Shown: in pieces, positions 22,432-33,522 of the stretch
How positions within the stretch are numbered: position 1 is the first letter of the stretch
How the letters are laid out: each line of letters starts with the position of its first letter
Notes under the pieces: model-generated
What the model was told of the DNA's origin: nothing
What the model saw: the letters and a program-made list of their open reading frames with translations, nothing else
The model's database searches: none
Source: Pholiota molesta
Lineage: Eukaryota; Basidiomycota; Agaricomycetes; Agaricales; Strophariaceae
Assembly: GCA_014925825.1 (NCBI GenBank)
Contig: JACGCK010000302.1
Location: 1-47,047, forward strand
DNA length: 47,047 nucleotides
Direction of reading: 5' to 3'
Position numbers and translations under genes: made by a program

Positions 22432-23051
22432 ATGTCGAACCCAACGCAGGATTCTAGGACAATCTACGTCGGGGCTATCATTGCGCTCGTGTTCATATCC
22501 GTGATTGGTGCGCTGCTGAGGTTCATGTTCATACGGAGAATGCGTACGTTCTATCATTAGACCTCCTAAGTCTTCACAACATACTCAACGCTGTCGCAAC
22601 AGGAAGAAGAAGGTTGTTTAACGCGCACCTGGCCACCACGGCCGTTCCGCAATATCCACAGAACCCAAATATCTACGCAGGCCATCAACCTCCCTACGTG
22701 CCTCCCCCAGCGCGTTCTTACCCGGCCGCAAGGCCATATAGCGGCTCATCGTATCCCGACTACTCCAATCCGTACGCAATGCCTTACAATCCCCCCAACC
22801 CTACGCCATTCCACCCCCCTTCGAGCCGCCCCGCCAACATCACGTCTCCCAGAGTACAGCCCCCCCAACTACCGCCAAATGTGCAAGACCAAGACGGACG
22901 CGCTTCTACGCGATATGGCGTGGAGTCTGCGGATATGACTAGTATACGGCGGACGGACGGTCGAAGTGATTATGCACCGGCGAATAATACGACGCCTGGC
23001 AATGGCTTGGGTCCCCCTCCAGCCTACCAACTTGATGGGCGCGATGGTTAG
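22432..23051 (+). CDS. Small single-pass membrane protein with proline/tyrosine-rich tail
   Basis: Two exons, 22432-22543 and 22603-23051, joined by a 59-base GT-AG intron, give 186 residues in frame. A short N-terminus is followed by one hydrophobic helix (VGAIIALVFISVIGALL), a basic stop-transfer cluster (RRMRRRR) spanning the splice junction, then about 140 residues rich in Pro, Tyr, Asn and Ser with YPQNP, PPYVPPP and GLGPPPAYQLD. PPAY is a PY-type motif of the sort bound by WW domains of Rsp5-class ubiquitin ligases, so an adaptor role is possible (inference). Family not recognised. Confidence 0.7.
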
Positions 23052-23566
23052 CCACCTGCCGCTGTTCTGTTCTTACCTACAGGTTCGCATCTGGTAGCTT
23101 CTGGGTCTTCGCGCATCGCGCATGTAATTTGTGGTTTTCCATCGCGCACAGTATACGCGGCTATTGAATTTATCAAGTCGTCTGGTTATGACATACTCCC
23201 AGTGCACCTTACCTTTACTATCTACACGTAAAATTTATCTTAAAGAATTCAAGCGATCGACTGATATGATGGTTGCCGAATCCAGGGAGTCACTAAACGT
23301 ACACAAGGGGGCAGAGGTTGTTCATCGGTAGGTGTGTCTGTCTGCCACGAGTCAACCTCCAAACAATGTGCCGGAGGGGTATCCATCTGAAGTATCGCAG
23401 TAGGGAAAAACATCGTAATCTTTTCCGCAGCTTTTCTACTTCCGACATCTACACTCCCTGGACGAGAGCACGAAGGACTGGTCGATAACTGATTCAAAGC
23501 CGAATAACCGTAATGAGTTGATCAATACTATAATTTCCATAATAAGATCATGCATTATACCAAATC
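23052..23566. other. Intergenic stretch between convergent genes
   Basis: Holds the 3' ends of the small membrane protein and of the F-box gene. No gene seen. Confidence 0.45.
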
Positions 23567-24521
23567 TCAAACTCCCAGGTCCACCGCAGACGGGAGAGCG
23601 TCATTCAAATCCGAATGCATGCCCGCAAAGATATGATTTTGCAGATAGTCAGTGACGACATTACAGGCATACCAAGAGAACTTCTTGAACTCGGGAAAGC
23701 GCATTCCATCGCACAGTACATGGGCAATGGGGGACGCCAGTTACCAAAGTGCAAGTGTTCCCGGCCGAGGCTGTGGTCGATGAGAATGAGGTGTTCAAGC
23801 CGGCTTGAAGGACTGTATAGCGTGCGCCAAATCATGGTGTCGCGGTTGCGGCTCTCACAGGATAGTTCTAGGCGGAGAGCCTCCAGATATACGAAGGGGC
23901 AATCGTGTAGATGAGCCTCTTGAACGGGGTTTGCTCAATGGGAGTATCGCCCGAGATAGTGGGCAGTATGGGCTGCGAAAGCTTGAGTTCCCTGATGTTC
24001 CAGCATCGATGAAGCAACGGGGAGACGTCGAAACGGTAGGTGTCCAGAGACACGAGCGATGACAACTGCACCGTTTGCACCAAAGCCCGCATTACCCTGT
24101 TCGCGCCTTCACGGTCCTCCGGTGCGCTCACTGTAAAACCACCGGAAAACGGCTGAGTCTGATCGACTCTGATGACCGACGCTTTGAGTTGGGATAGATG
24201 GCGAAGACAATACTCAAGAGACGCAATCCAGCTCGCCCATTGGCATCGGCCGACGCACATGTGGAGCTCTAGATAGTCCACATACGTCCCGACGTGCGGA
24301 GAGCCAGACAGCATCCGCTGGAGTTGCGATGCGGTAGCGCCCTTCTTCGGAAAGGATGGGTAGAGGACGACGCGTGAAAAGAGGTGCTTCTGCGAGGCGC
24401 AGAGCAGAGGGGAGCAGGTAAGCGCCGTGGCGCTGAGGGAGATGGGGTAGTCCCGCAGGTGGCGAATGATGTCTTCGTAGATCTCTTGTGGAAATGCGCC
24501 GAGCATGATCTGATCAGACAT
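23567..24521 (-). CDS. F-box-like protein, probable frame breaks
   Basis: Starts at 24521 with an F-box-like helix pair: LGAFPQEIYEDIIRHLRD, then TALTCSPLLCASQKHLFSRV. The following sequence (LELHMCVGRC, LVSLDTYRFDV, IRELKLSQP) resembles the loose leucine-rich tail of agaricomycete F-box proteins, which present substrates to SCF ubiquitin ligases. The frame closes at 23868, yet coding-like sequence continues in another frame (CPFVYLEALRLELSCESR; near 23905) and, after a CCCCC run near 23731, in a third frame (ACNVVTDYLQNHIFAGMHSD) up to a stop at 23567. Either the gene is decaying or two single-base errors are present. Confidence 0.6.
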
Positions 24522-24876
24522 GGGAAGTAAAGGATGGGTTTACCAATGAGACTGTCCAAGATGTAGCAATTGCACGACGCTAGCACGATACTATCGGTCC
24601 TCGAGGCTTCAAATACAAGGTCGCTTCTGTTTGCACCTTCAGGCAAGCTTTCCGGACGTTCATAATCGCACGGAGCAACCCCACCCAGTACTGCATGCTG
24701 GCGGTAACCAGGAGCGAGTTGCTGTACAGATAGGCAAGTCAAAGATACCAGCAGGCACCAAGAGGAAAGCTTCAACAGCGTTGGTCCAGAGAAACCACGT
24801 TTCGGTTTGGGGTCGGAACCAGAAAACATAATGACGGTGATGGGCCGGGAGCTCGCCTCTCTCTTTCTTGAGAATA
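24522..24876. other. Region upstream of the F-box gene
   Basis: A minus-strand frame from 24829 overlaps the F-box start in another register and begins with a hydrophobic, signal-like stretch. It shows no homology I recognise and is not called. Confidence 0.4.
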
Positions 24877-24979
24877 GGCGCTATAGCCAAGTGGTTACGG
24901 CGACAGATTAGAATTACAACATAAAGTCGCTCCTATCTGTTCCTCTTTGAGGGCGCAGGTTCAAATCCTGCTGGCGTCG
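24877..24979 (+). tRNA. tRNA-Ser(AGA), second copy, longer intron
   Basis: Exons are identical to the copy at 21778-21875 as far as I can see, including the variable arm. The intron is different in sequence and length: about 21 bases (ttacaacataaagtcgctcct) at the same position. Confidence 0.92.
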
Positions 24980-24986
24980 CCTCATC

Positions 24987-24992
24987 TTTTTT
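24987..24992 (+). terminator. RNA polymerase III terminator of tRNA-Ser copy 2
   Basis: Run of six T residues 7 bases after the tRNA end, followed by more T-rich sequence. Confidence 0.8.
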
Positions 24993-25432
24993 CTTTCTTC
25001 TTTTCCCGGCAAATTTGATGCTACGACCTTGGTCCTTAAGTCCAACAACGATATCCCTGCTGGCGCATTCACTGACAGTATCATCTACGTTCATCAATGT
25101 TAATACTTGTAATTAACCCTTCCAGGTCATCCGACGCTGCATCCTAGATTAGATCAGGGGCACAGATAATTCTTATTGAACAACGCGCTCGAAGACTCGA
25201 CGAGAAAATACTCCAGAAGATGACATCCGAGATGGAAGGATATCAAGCACCAGCCGTCGGCTGTCGTCAGCCAGGCGTCTGCGATATCAAGACTCTATGC
25301 TGGAGGCCCCGGTTCAGATGAAAGTGGTATATACTATTGAGCATTGACTGCCACTCAGGTTTAAATATGGAAGTGCTTGTGGTTCATATTGTTATTGTGC
25401 AGCTATGTGACCAGAAATTTATTTGCGCACCG
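24993..25432. other. Intergenic stretch, 3' region of RRP46
   Basis: No gene or repeat seen. Confidence 0.45.
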
Positions 25433-26286
25433 TTAGATTTCCATCTTAACGTCCTCTGATAAACTATCTTCCTCCTCTTTCACCTGAGTGGCCGATATCC
25501 AAAATTCTGTCGCATAATTCAGATCCCCGAGATTTCTTCGCATCTCATCGTACACAGCCGTAGCCCCAACCCTGGCCAGTTCCCTCGCCTTGAAGAGCTC
25601 GTCCTGACTATATCTTCCTGTTGTCGATTTCCAGCTCGACCAAACACAATCGGTATCCGATTTTTTGAGCTGGGTCGCACCGGAGAACATGAACGCAAAC
25701 CCGCCACACGCCTGCAGCGCGCCCGTCTCGTCCTCGCTTGGGTCGACGATGAGCGACCCGTCGCTCAAGCGCCCCACGGCCACCGCAGCTACCACGCCCT
25801 GCATCGGGACGGACGCGGCCTGCAGGAAGGCCAGCGTGCTCGCGTTGACCATCGCCGCGGTGAGGGTGTCTTTCCACGCAGATACCGACGGGGAACTGAG
25901 TGACTGGACGGCGAGCTGGACCAGCGTACGGGGGTTCCTGGTGAGAATCAAGGACGGCTCCAGCGTCGCTCTGATTGTCGCCGCCAGCAGTTTCGCTTCT
26001 GTAGCGGGGACGTTGGAGAGCGGCCGCACGAGGACCTCGAAAGTGGCTTTGGAAGGCAGTTCCGACGCCAGGCGTACTTCGATTGGCCCAGAAACCGAAG
26101 CCAGGGCGGAGGTGTCTTCGCCTGCGGTGGAGTCAGTGGTAGTCGAGAAAGCGACGAACGAGTGCGGTACGAACCAAAGGCAAAGCGCGCTGACCCGTCC
26201 ACTCGAGCTAGTTCATTGTAGGATATCGTTAAGGCGCGTATGTCGACGTTCTTGCGTCCGTCGCGACGCGTGGAAGTGGTCATCAT
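25433..26286 (-). CDS. RRP46: Exosome core subunit Rrp46 (RNase PH fold)
   Basis: Two exons, 26286-26175 and 26121-25433, with a 53-base intron, give 266 residues in frame. The RNA exosome degrades and trims RNA; in eukaryotes the RNase-PH-like ring subunits, Rrp46 among them, are structural. The N-terminus has RRDGRKNVDIRALTISYNEL and ARVDGSARFAFG, the RNase PH signature; then GPIEVRLASELPSKATFEVL, a central TLVQLAVQSLSSPSVSAWKD and SVPMQGVVAAVAVGRL. Family length is usual. The C-terminus ends in an acidic tail. It is divergent from PDA1 with 167 bases between start codons. Rrp41 or another ring subunit is the alternative. Confidence 0.85.
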
Positions 26287-26453
26287 GGTGGAAGAGTGTG
26301 AAAATGACCAATATGGTCAATAGATAAGATAAGATCCCCGTCCGCATTGACGCGAAGGATATTCCCACGGGCACCCCATTGCGTATGTAATATTTTGGGG
26401 TTTTCTATTTTACGCGTCTTCGTCCACGTCGCACTCCTTCCACCTCCACCAAA
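26287..26453. promoter_or_regulatory. Shared divergent promoter of RRP46 and PDA1
   Basis: 167 bases between the two start codons. Contains agataagataaga (GATA-factor-like sites, about 26322-26334). No TATA box stood out. Confidence 0.6.
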
Positions 26454-28104
26454 ATGGCCTCGTTGGCGCGCACAAGATTCTCCAGTAGACTAGTCAGTAT
26501 CCTTTCCTCACCGCCCATCCACAGCAGCCCAGACTGACTCTTCCGCTCTTCTCGTCTAGGTCCGCCCAGCCGCCCTGCGCGCGCACATCCGCAGCGTCCA
26601 GACGTCCGCCGACACCACCGAGCTGCGCGACCTGCCCGCGGACCTCGCCGAGCCCATCACCCTCAAGCTCCATGAAGAGTCCTTCCGCTCCTACCTCTGC
26701 GACGCCCCCGACCTCGACGTGCAGGTCACCAAGGCCGAGCTGCTGACGATGTACAGGGAGATGACGACCATGCGCCGCATGGAGATGGCCGCCGACGCCC
26801 TCTACAAGGCCAAGCTCATCCGCGGCTTCTGCCATCTCGCTATCGGCCAGGTTCGTGTTGTGGCTCCATGTGCGGTCGTATCATTATCGTGCTGACGAGT
26901 TTGGTGTCCCGTACCTATAGGAAGCCGTTTCCGTCGGTCTGGAGCATGGTATCACCAAGGATGACCGTGTCATCACCGCCTACCGCTGCCATCCCTTCGC
27001 TGTCATGCGTGGCGGTTCCATTAAGGGTGTTATTGCCGAGCTTCTGGGACGCCAAGCCGGGATGTCCCATGGAAAGGGCGGGTCCATGCACATCTTCACC
27101 CCCTCCTTCTTTGGTGGAAACGGCATCGTCGGTGCCCAGGTCCCAATAGGAGCTGGCGTCAGCTTCGCCCAAAAGTACATGGGCGAAAAGACCTGCACTT
27201 TCGCCCTCTACGGTGATGGTGCGAGTAACCAAGGTCAAGTGTTCGAGGCTTTCAACATGGTGCGCATATCTTCTTCCGTGCATGTACGAAGCCGATATTC
27301 ATTTTTTTATTGTTAGGCCAAGCTGTGGAATCTCCCTACGATCTTCGTTTGCGAGAACAACAAGTACGGTATGGGTACCTCTGCCGCGCGCAGCTCGTCC
27401 AACACCGAGTACTTCACGCGTGGTGACAAGATTCCTGGCCTCCAGGTTCGTCTGTTCTCTTATCTTCTACTTTCTCTGTACATCGTAGCCAGCGGCTACG
27501 GACCCGTCTGTTCCGTTCCATCAACAGAGACTATCTTTAGTATCTATCGGCCCGACGTGTTCCTTGCCATTTTTCATATCCACTGCCGCGCTCTCCGGAC
27601 AATCACTAACCTGCTATCTTTCTTCGATAGGTCAACGGTATGGATATCATCGCTACCAAGAAAGCAGTCGAGTACGCCCGCAAGTGGGCCGTCGACGACG
27701 AGAAAGGCCCCCTGCTCCTCGAATTCGTGACCTACCGCTACGGAGGACACTCGTACGTCCCTCCCCCGTTTCTTCCGTACACAATTCCTGATCCCTAGCT
27801 CTGTGATTACAGCATGTCCGACCCGGGCACGACCTACCGCACGCGCGAGGAGGTGCAGCGCATGCGCTCGACGCAGGACCCGATCCGGGGGCTGCAGCGG
27901 TACATCGAGGAGTGGGGCCTGGCGACGGAGCAGGAGCTGAAGGCGCTGGACAAGGCGGCGAAGGCGGAGGTGGACGCGGCGGTGGAGGAGGCGAAGACGA
28001 GCCCGGAGCCGGAGCTGAAGGATTTGTGGACGGATATCTACTATAAGGGCACGGAGCCGCCGTTGATGCGCGGAAGGGAGAGGGAGGAGGTGCACTACTA
28101 TTGA
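26454..28104 (+). CDS. PDA1: Pyruvate dehydrogenase E1 component, alpha subunit
   Basis: Six exons (26454-26492, 26560-26850, 26921-27259, 27317-27445, 27631-27752, 27813-28104) sum to 1212 nt, 403 residues. With the beta subunit it decarboxylates pyruvate using thiamine diphosphate in the mitochondrial matrix. The first 35 residues form an Arg/Ser-rich import sequence ([20 protein letters not shown]). Diagnostic parts: [20 protein letters not shown], the ThDP-binding region [20 protein letters not shown]...[16 protein letters not shown], and the phosphorylation loops with [20 protein letters not shown] (27731-27850), which contains the regulatory serines. No oddities. Confidence 0.97.
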
Positions 28105-28393
28105 GGTGTTGGTGGGGGGCCCGTATAGATTTCTGAGCTCTTTATATCCTTGTTTTTCGTCCTGTCACTCGCCTCTGATTCTATTTTAATAACCGTTAGA
28201 TCTTTTCGAGGACTGGTAGCAAGGCTGTGATCTATAGAGCGCCTAACGTTATTCATGAAACAAGCCTTGAAAGTAGTGGAGACGATCTTCAGCCTTCGTC
28301 CGCATGCAGTGATTTATGTGGGACTGTTGGCGTGGATAAAAGAAGTATTTGACATTCCATGCCCGTTTCGCAAACTGAAAATTGTTCAACATT

Positions 28394-28431
28394 GGGTGAC
28401 TTTCCATAACGATAACTTGAATTATTTAGAA
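28394..28431 (+). repeat. Left terminal inverted repeat of element B
   Basis: 38 bp, inverted copy at 39258-39295 with one mismatch (A/C at the 19th base). Confidence 0.9.
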
Positions 28432-29524
28432 CTTGAAAGCTAAGCGACGTCAGTCGGAGTTTGAGCACGAATATTTACATTTCCACAACGCCCAAAATTG
28501 CTGATTTGAGATCAATATCTTGAATTAATGTTCAATCTGATAAGCCATATCAACACCATATCTAACCCTCGTTTCCTCAAGGATCCCGCTCTGTTTTCAA
28601 TCTGTATGGTATCGAGATAGAGGACAAAGGATTGGACGAAGAAGAAATGAGGCCCAGTCTCCAGATACTTAACTTTATCAGCGCTAGTTGAGCGCTAGAG
28701 AACGGTGAATAGAGAGCACTGCGAGTAAGGAAAACTTCAGTCGAACAAAGCGGAACCACACATATTAAACGGAGAAATGCAGCAATAAATCAGGAAAAAG
28801 AGTAGATTACAGGCAATGTAGTCACTAAGCAGAACAATCGCGTCGAAGAGCCTTGAAGAGCTCAGTGCTATATTGTAATGATGCCGAAGTGCCGCATGCC
28901 AAGCATGACAGAATAGGCAATTATAACGTGCGGCAGGGTCCCGACCTGTCAAAAATGACAGCTCGCAACGTCTCAAAATTTGGAAGAGGAGTCCACTGAC
29001 GATTATTCTTGTTCGATGGCATCAAATGAAAGGGGAAATGAAGGCGCGTGGCATTGACACTTGCTAAGTATACTAGCTAAGTTATAATGCTATATACAAA
29101 TATATATCAATGATCCCACGCACTTATCCCACCGGCGCACCCGTTCGCATCAGCGGTGCGCGGAGGTGCGCGGCCTCTGCACTGTCATTTCCAGCATTCT
29201 TCAAGAACGTCTATAAACATTCTCCTTCCCGTATGGATGCACGGCCACGCCCTCGCTTTTAATATTCCAAAAAACGGATTCTCCACAAACGACGTTGTAA
29301 CTACTTGGTGGTTTGGAAGGCTGCGAGGCAATCCTTGCTAGGCAATCCTCTGAACGACAACCCGTCTTCAAGGATCTGGTGGCCTGAATATGGTAGTTTA
29401 TACAGGGGGCTCTTCAGGGCTTGGGGGCTGCAACGCTAAGGCATAGGCAAGTATATATTCAACAAGTTTTTCAGATGTACTAACGAAGCTTCATCCCCCC
29501 CTCCAGAGTCGTTGCCAATACACA
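28432..29524. other. Left non-coding flank of element B
   Basis: No gene seen. Bases 28997-29045 (gacgattattcttgttcgat core) are an inverted copy of about 39070-39115, and a gacctgtca.. / tgacag.t motif (28943-28964) has a counterpart at 39171-39200. These are subterminal inverted repeats, possible transposase sites. Confidence 0.7.
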
Positions 29525-31538
29525 ATGGCCCCAATCCGCTCCACTCCTTTTTTGCGCGGTAACGCTGCACGCCCAGGCTTTATGAAACAGAATCATCGTA
29601 CCCTCCTCCGGGAACTCCATAGCCACAACGAAAACGAAGAAATGGTCACCTACGACGTTGCAACAGCCTCTTGGACTCCCTGGACACGGTGCGAGGCTTT
29701 CAATACCTTCGCTTTACAGCTGCTGACTTCCCAATTTTCATAGCCCTGTCCGTGTGCTTCAAAGCGGCGCTCTTACAGCAGTTGCTGCCTCTGGATTCAA
29801 CAACCTACCAACGACAGGCCCTGATCAATACGCACCGCCGATCTGCCCTCACGCAGCTGACCTTTCGAATGACGAGAAGTTCTCCAGGATGGAGCTCTTC
29901 CTTCGCCGAAAGTATCAAGGCCGAGTTGTTGATTATTTCCAGGTCCCTCGGTCATCTCACATCTGCCCCTTTGTTGGTGCGTCACTTTCTGCTTTGATGC
30001 CTCCTAGCTTTGAAAGTTGGCTCTGACCCTTTCCGTGGTTCTTAGTGGTCATACCTCCACTGCAGCCCCCACAGGTCCTATACACGCAGCAGGAGATCGA
30101 TGAGCATTCTAGTAAGCACCACCTCCTAGCGCCATACATTACCTGAGGGTGCTAATTAACGTGTTATTAGTTTTTTATAGCCCCGAAGAGGCTGCTGAAA
30201 TGCAGGAAATCAGCCATGTGTGTACGTTGATTTTTGCGTAAAAATCTCCGCAGAAATACAAATCGCTCAATGCGTATTATAGATGATCGCGACCTTTTAC
30301 AAGGCTTTACAAGCAGCTCCAGCCCCTCAAAAGCATCATCGTCCTCTTTTGAGGCAGCCGAAGGGGTGGGGTCTTCGAGCAGTGGCTCTTTGGATGCCTC
30401 TTTTTCTTTCTCATCACCTGGTACAAATGCCATGGGCCACCACCGCCTCTTTCCATCTGCCTCTGCAAGAAACGACCCAAGGATGCCTGGGTATAATCCC
30501 CGAATGCTTCCCAACCTCACCTTTGCAGAGGGCCCGTTGCCATCGCCCCGTCCAATCTCTGCTGCTGGAAGGCGTGCATCATCGTTCTTTACTGAAGAGG
30601 TGGCCAATGCACGTCGAAGCTCTGGTATACTTTCAAGCTTATCCTTTTTTCTTCACGCCTTCTGATCCCTATTGCAGATGTTAATCTGATGTCCCACCTG
30701 GACTATAACGAAAAGGTTGGCATGTACGAATGTGCGTAATCTCATATTCGTTGCTGCTAAAAAGGCTTGCTAACCTTCCTCTATAGCTCTTCCAGGCTGC
30801 CATCCCGCCTGGGATGAAATCGACACCCCCTACGTCCTCCAGCCCTATGACGTTCGCCTCTACCCCGGATGCACCCGCCGTACCTATCAAAACCTTGCAT
30901 TCATCGACACCAGCCTTGGCCGTGCCATCCGTGAATTCAATTCTACGCTCGGCATACCAAGGGATACACTATACGCCCTCAAGGAAATCGCCATCAAATG
31001 CCAGGCCTGTTATTGCATGTTCTCCCCCGAAGGGTACAATGCCCATATTGTGGACAAGAGGTGCCGAAACTCTACATTCCATCGCGAAGGTGAGCACTGC
31101 CTATCTTTTTTTTTTTTTGTTTTGGCTCTAGATCTTTTCTAACGTCTGTAATTAGTATGTGCATTCCACGAGGCTGATGAAGAGACCTTGCGCAAGTTGA
31201 AGCTGCGCTCGCTCACTGGCCACAGTGACGTTCATGCCGGGGTTGAATTTGCTGAAACCCCCATTGGGGTTGCTTTTTTGGAGTTTAACTCCTCCATTGG
31301 TGTTCCGATGGATGTTTGGGTCATGATCACCACTGCGTATGTACAGTGCAAGACCTGCCACCTCACCCGCACGTTTCCGGCCCACCGCGGCCATACCGAC
31401 TTATTAGGCAGATGCGAAGACATGGGTGATGGGTTTGCAATGTTGGACAAGGGCAAAGGAAAGGCGTTGGACAAAGGAAAAGGCAAGGCGATGGATAACG
31501 CCCTTGTTGAGTATGAAAGCCCTGATGATGTTGACTAA
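29525..31538 (+). CDS. Element B cargo protein, unknown function, 540 residues
   Basis: Eight exons by my reading: 29525-29688, 29744-29976, 30047-30112, 30172-30220, 30254-30624, 30678-30731, 30787-31089, 31156-31538; GT-AG introns, sum 1623 nt, no internal stop. The middle is Ser/Pro-rich and probably disordered (30290-30600). The conserved-looking part follows: GCHPAWDEIDTPYVLQPYDV, GCTRRTYQNLAFIDTSLGRA, then a likely zinc-binding module CQACYCMFSPEGYNAHIVDK plus RC (30995-31065), then LEFNSSIGVPMDVWVMITTA with CKTC. The C-terminus has an imperfect repeat, KGKGKAL/KGKGKAM. It is divergent-facing (tail to tail) with the dioxygenase gene. I do not recognise the family. The open frame over eight exons implies recent selection. 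Confidence 0.75.
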
Positions 31539-31718
31539 AGCATTAGGTGCTTTTGGTGTCTCTTTCTTGCTAATATGTATCTTGACAACTTTGTATCTTC
31601 ACCATCCAATGCCCTTAAAACAGTAGCTTTTTTCACATAGCTTATGAATATACCAATTGGTAGCCGCTTTGATTCAAATGCCTACAAGAAATTATACATG
31701 AATGCGCAATCAAAAAAT

Positions 31719-33432
31719 TTACTGGAACTCCTCAACCAAGCTAATCATACCAAGCCCCTCAGCCCACCGTTGTTTGCGCGCCTCTTCCCTAAGGGCTTTA
31801 TCTGCAGTGCTGGCCTGTAAAAACCAATCATTATCATTTTTATGGCCATTTGCAACCCATCGGAAAAGGTCGCCTGATGTATATTGTGCATAGGAGTAGC
31901 GGGTTTCATTTTCGCCAATAGTTGTGTTGGAGTGGCAGATCATCGCTGAAGGCAAAAGAATTGTTGACCCGGGGGGAAACTGGATAGCATACCCAAGGTC
32001 CCACATGACAAGATGCCCACCGTGCTCAGGATTATAAGACCCAAGGGCAGTCACAGAGCACCAACCCCATGACAGATTTCGATAGTCAATGTGAGGATAT
32101 GATACAGTCTTTGGACCAAAATTAATTGATGAGCATGCAAAGACGGTACCTGGATGGTTGCGACTGAGCTCAGGCTGCTTGATCAAGAGATCATCTAGCA
32201 TTTTTCCATAGTAGTCATATAGACGGCCATTGTATGCCTTGAATAGATCTATTTTCAACAGCCTCTGGATCAGCAAGGGGTATTGAATATGAGAACTAAA
32301 GCCTACGGTTTGCAAAGCCAGAAATTCTGTCGAAAGCCGAGTGTTGGAGAAGCTCGCGAAGGATCGGCTCATTTCCTTCATTCCGATGTAGACCTGGTTT
32401 TTTTCGCCCATTTCCATGGCTGATGCCAACAGGGATGGCTGGGAAGCAGCCACGACGGGTGTGCGCAAGGTCTTCTGGAATTACTAACTGGCAGCGGCGG
32501 TCTTCAATCCTCTGTGCCGCAGCTTGTTGAACATTAACATCCCAGTCCGGGGCATTTGGCCGCCCTCCAAGCAGCGCACAAACCCGGCCATCCTCGTCAA
32601 CAATTGGAATCGAGTTACTGAGGGTTTAACTTCAGATGTTTGAAATTTAATATTCGAAAGACGCGTAGCTACGTACACCCCACCCCAAGATACCTCTTTG
32701 ATGCGAAAATCCAGAGTGACCTCTTCAATGCTATAGGTCCTCCACCCCTCGCGAGAGCCTTGCATGCCTATCCATGCCGGCTTTGATGGGGAAAGGTCCA
32801 CCTCCATGTCAAGAGGGACCGAAAGGATGCTCGTAGCTGCGATTTTGCGGCGCCTGAAAGCAACCTCCTTCAGCGCCCCAGGGCCCTGCTCCTCATGCTT
32901 AGCCTCGCGCTTAATTTTGCGCTTTTCGCGCTGCACCGTCCTCCGCCATGTGTTGTGGTCCATGCCGTCGACTGGCAGCCGCCTTTTCTTGGCCTCTGGC
33001 AACTGCGAAGGCTCAGGCCTTGCCCGATTTTTAGACGCTGCTGGGGTTAAGGGCGCCGGGTCTAGAAAGCGGCGATGTAGCCCATTAGGTCAATTAAAAA
33101 GCTATAGTTGGCTTGAGCATTGTACCTTCGAGTGTCAAGCAGGGGTGAGGCGCGGGTAAAGTGGCGGGAGCTGCAGGGCTGTACCCCCGGCCTCAGGTGC
33201 AGGCAGTTCAGTAAGCGGGGATGGCAATGATACGGCACAGCTAGGGGGCTCACCTGGCGAAGCCGCGCGGGGCATTGGCTCTGGGGATGGCCTCAATGAG
33301 GATGTACCGGCGCCGCCCTCCTCTATGCGCTTAAGGTAGTCACAGACTCGAAAGCTTCCAGGCGCCCGGAGCGCATCACACATAGTTAAATCGAATGGAG
33401 AGTATAGACGCCCCGACCGTGTAGCTTTACAA
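31719..33432 (-). CDS. TET/JBP-type 2-oxoglutarate/Fe(II) dioxygenase on element B
   Basis: Family members oxidise methylated pyrimidines in DNA. Exons include 33432-33126 (Pro-rich, tentative), 33061-32677 and 32617-31719. The N-terminal part has basic helices (MDHNTWRRTVQREKRKIKRE), then EVSWGG spliced to SIPIVDEDGRVCALLGGRP, the region that precedes the core in fungal members, and LAHTRRGCFPAIPVGISHG. The double-stranded beta-helix core holds the HxD pair in PHIDYRNLSWGWCSVTALGS, then GGHLVMWDLGYAIQFPPGST, the distal His in MICHSNTTI and the 2-oxoglutarate Arg in ETRYSYAQY. Metal- and cosubstrate-binding residues are all present. The frame shifts within a run of seven T (A on the coding strand) at 32398-32404; this is either inactivation or a sequence error. 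Another break may lie near the G-run at about 33186-33190. Confidence 0.8.
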
Positions 33433-33522
33433 CTGCCTGTGGGCTCTGTCAGCGGAGGCTTTGCTTGGGGAGGCAAGGGCAACAAAAGGACTGCGCGCAC
33501 GGGCGGCAAGGGCTGGAACGCG

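Noticed and set aside
24269..24829. 186-codon minus-strand frame with a signal-like start
   Set aside because: Most of it overlaps the F-box gene in another register and no family is recognisable.
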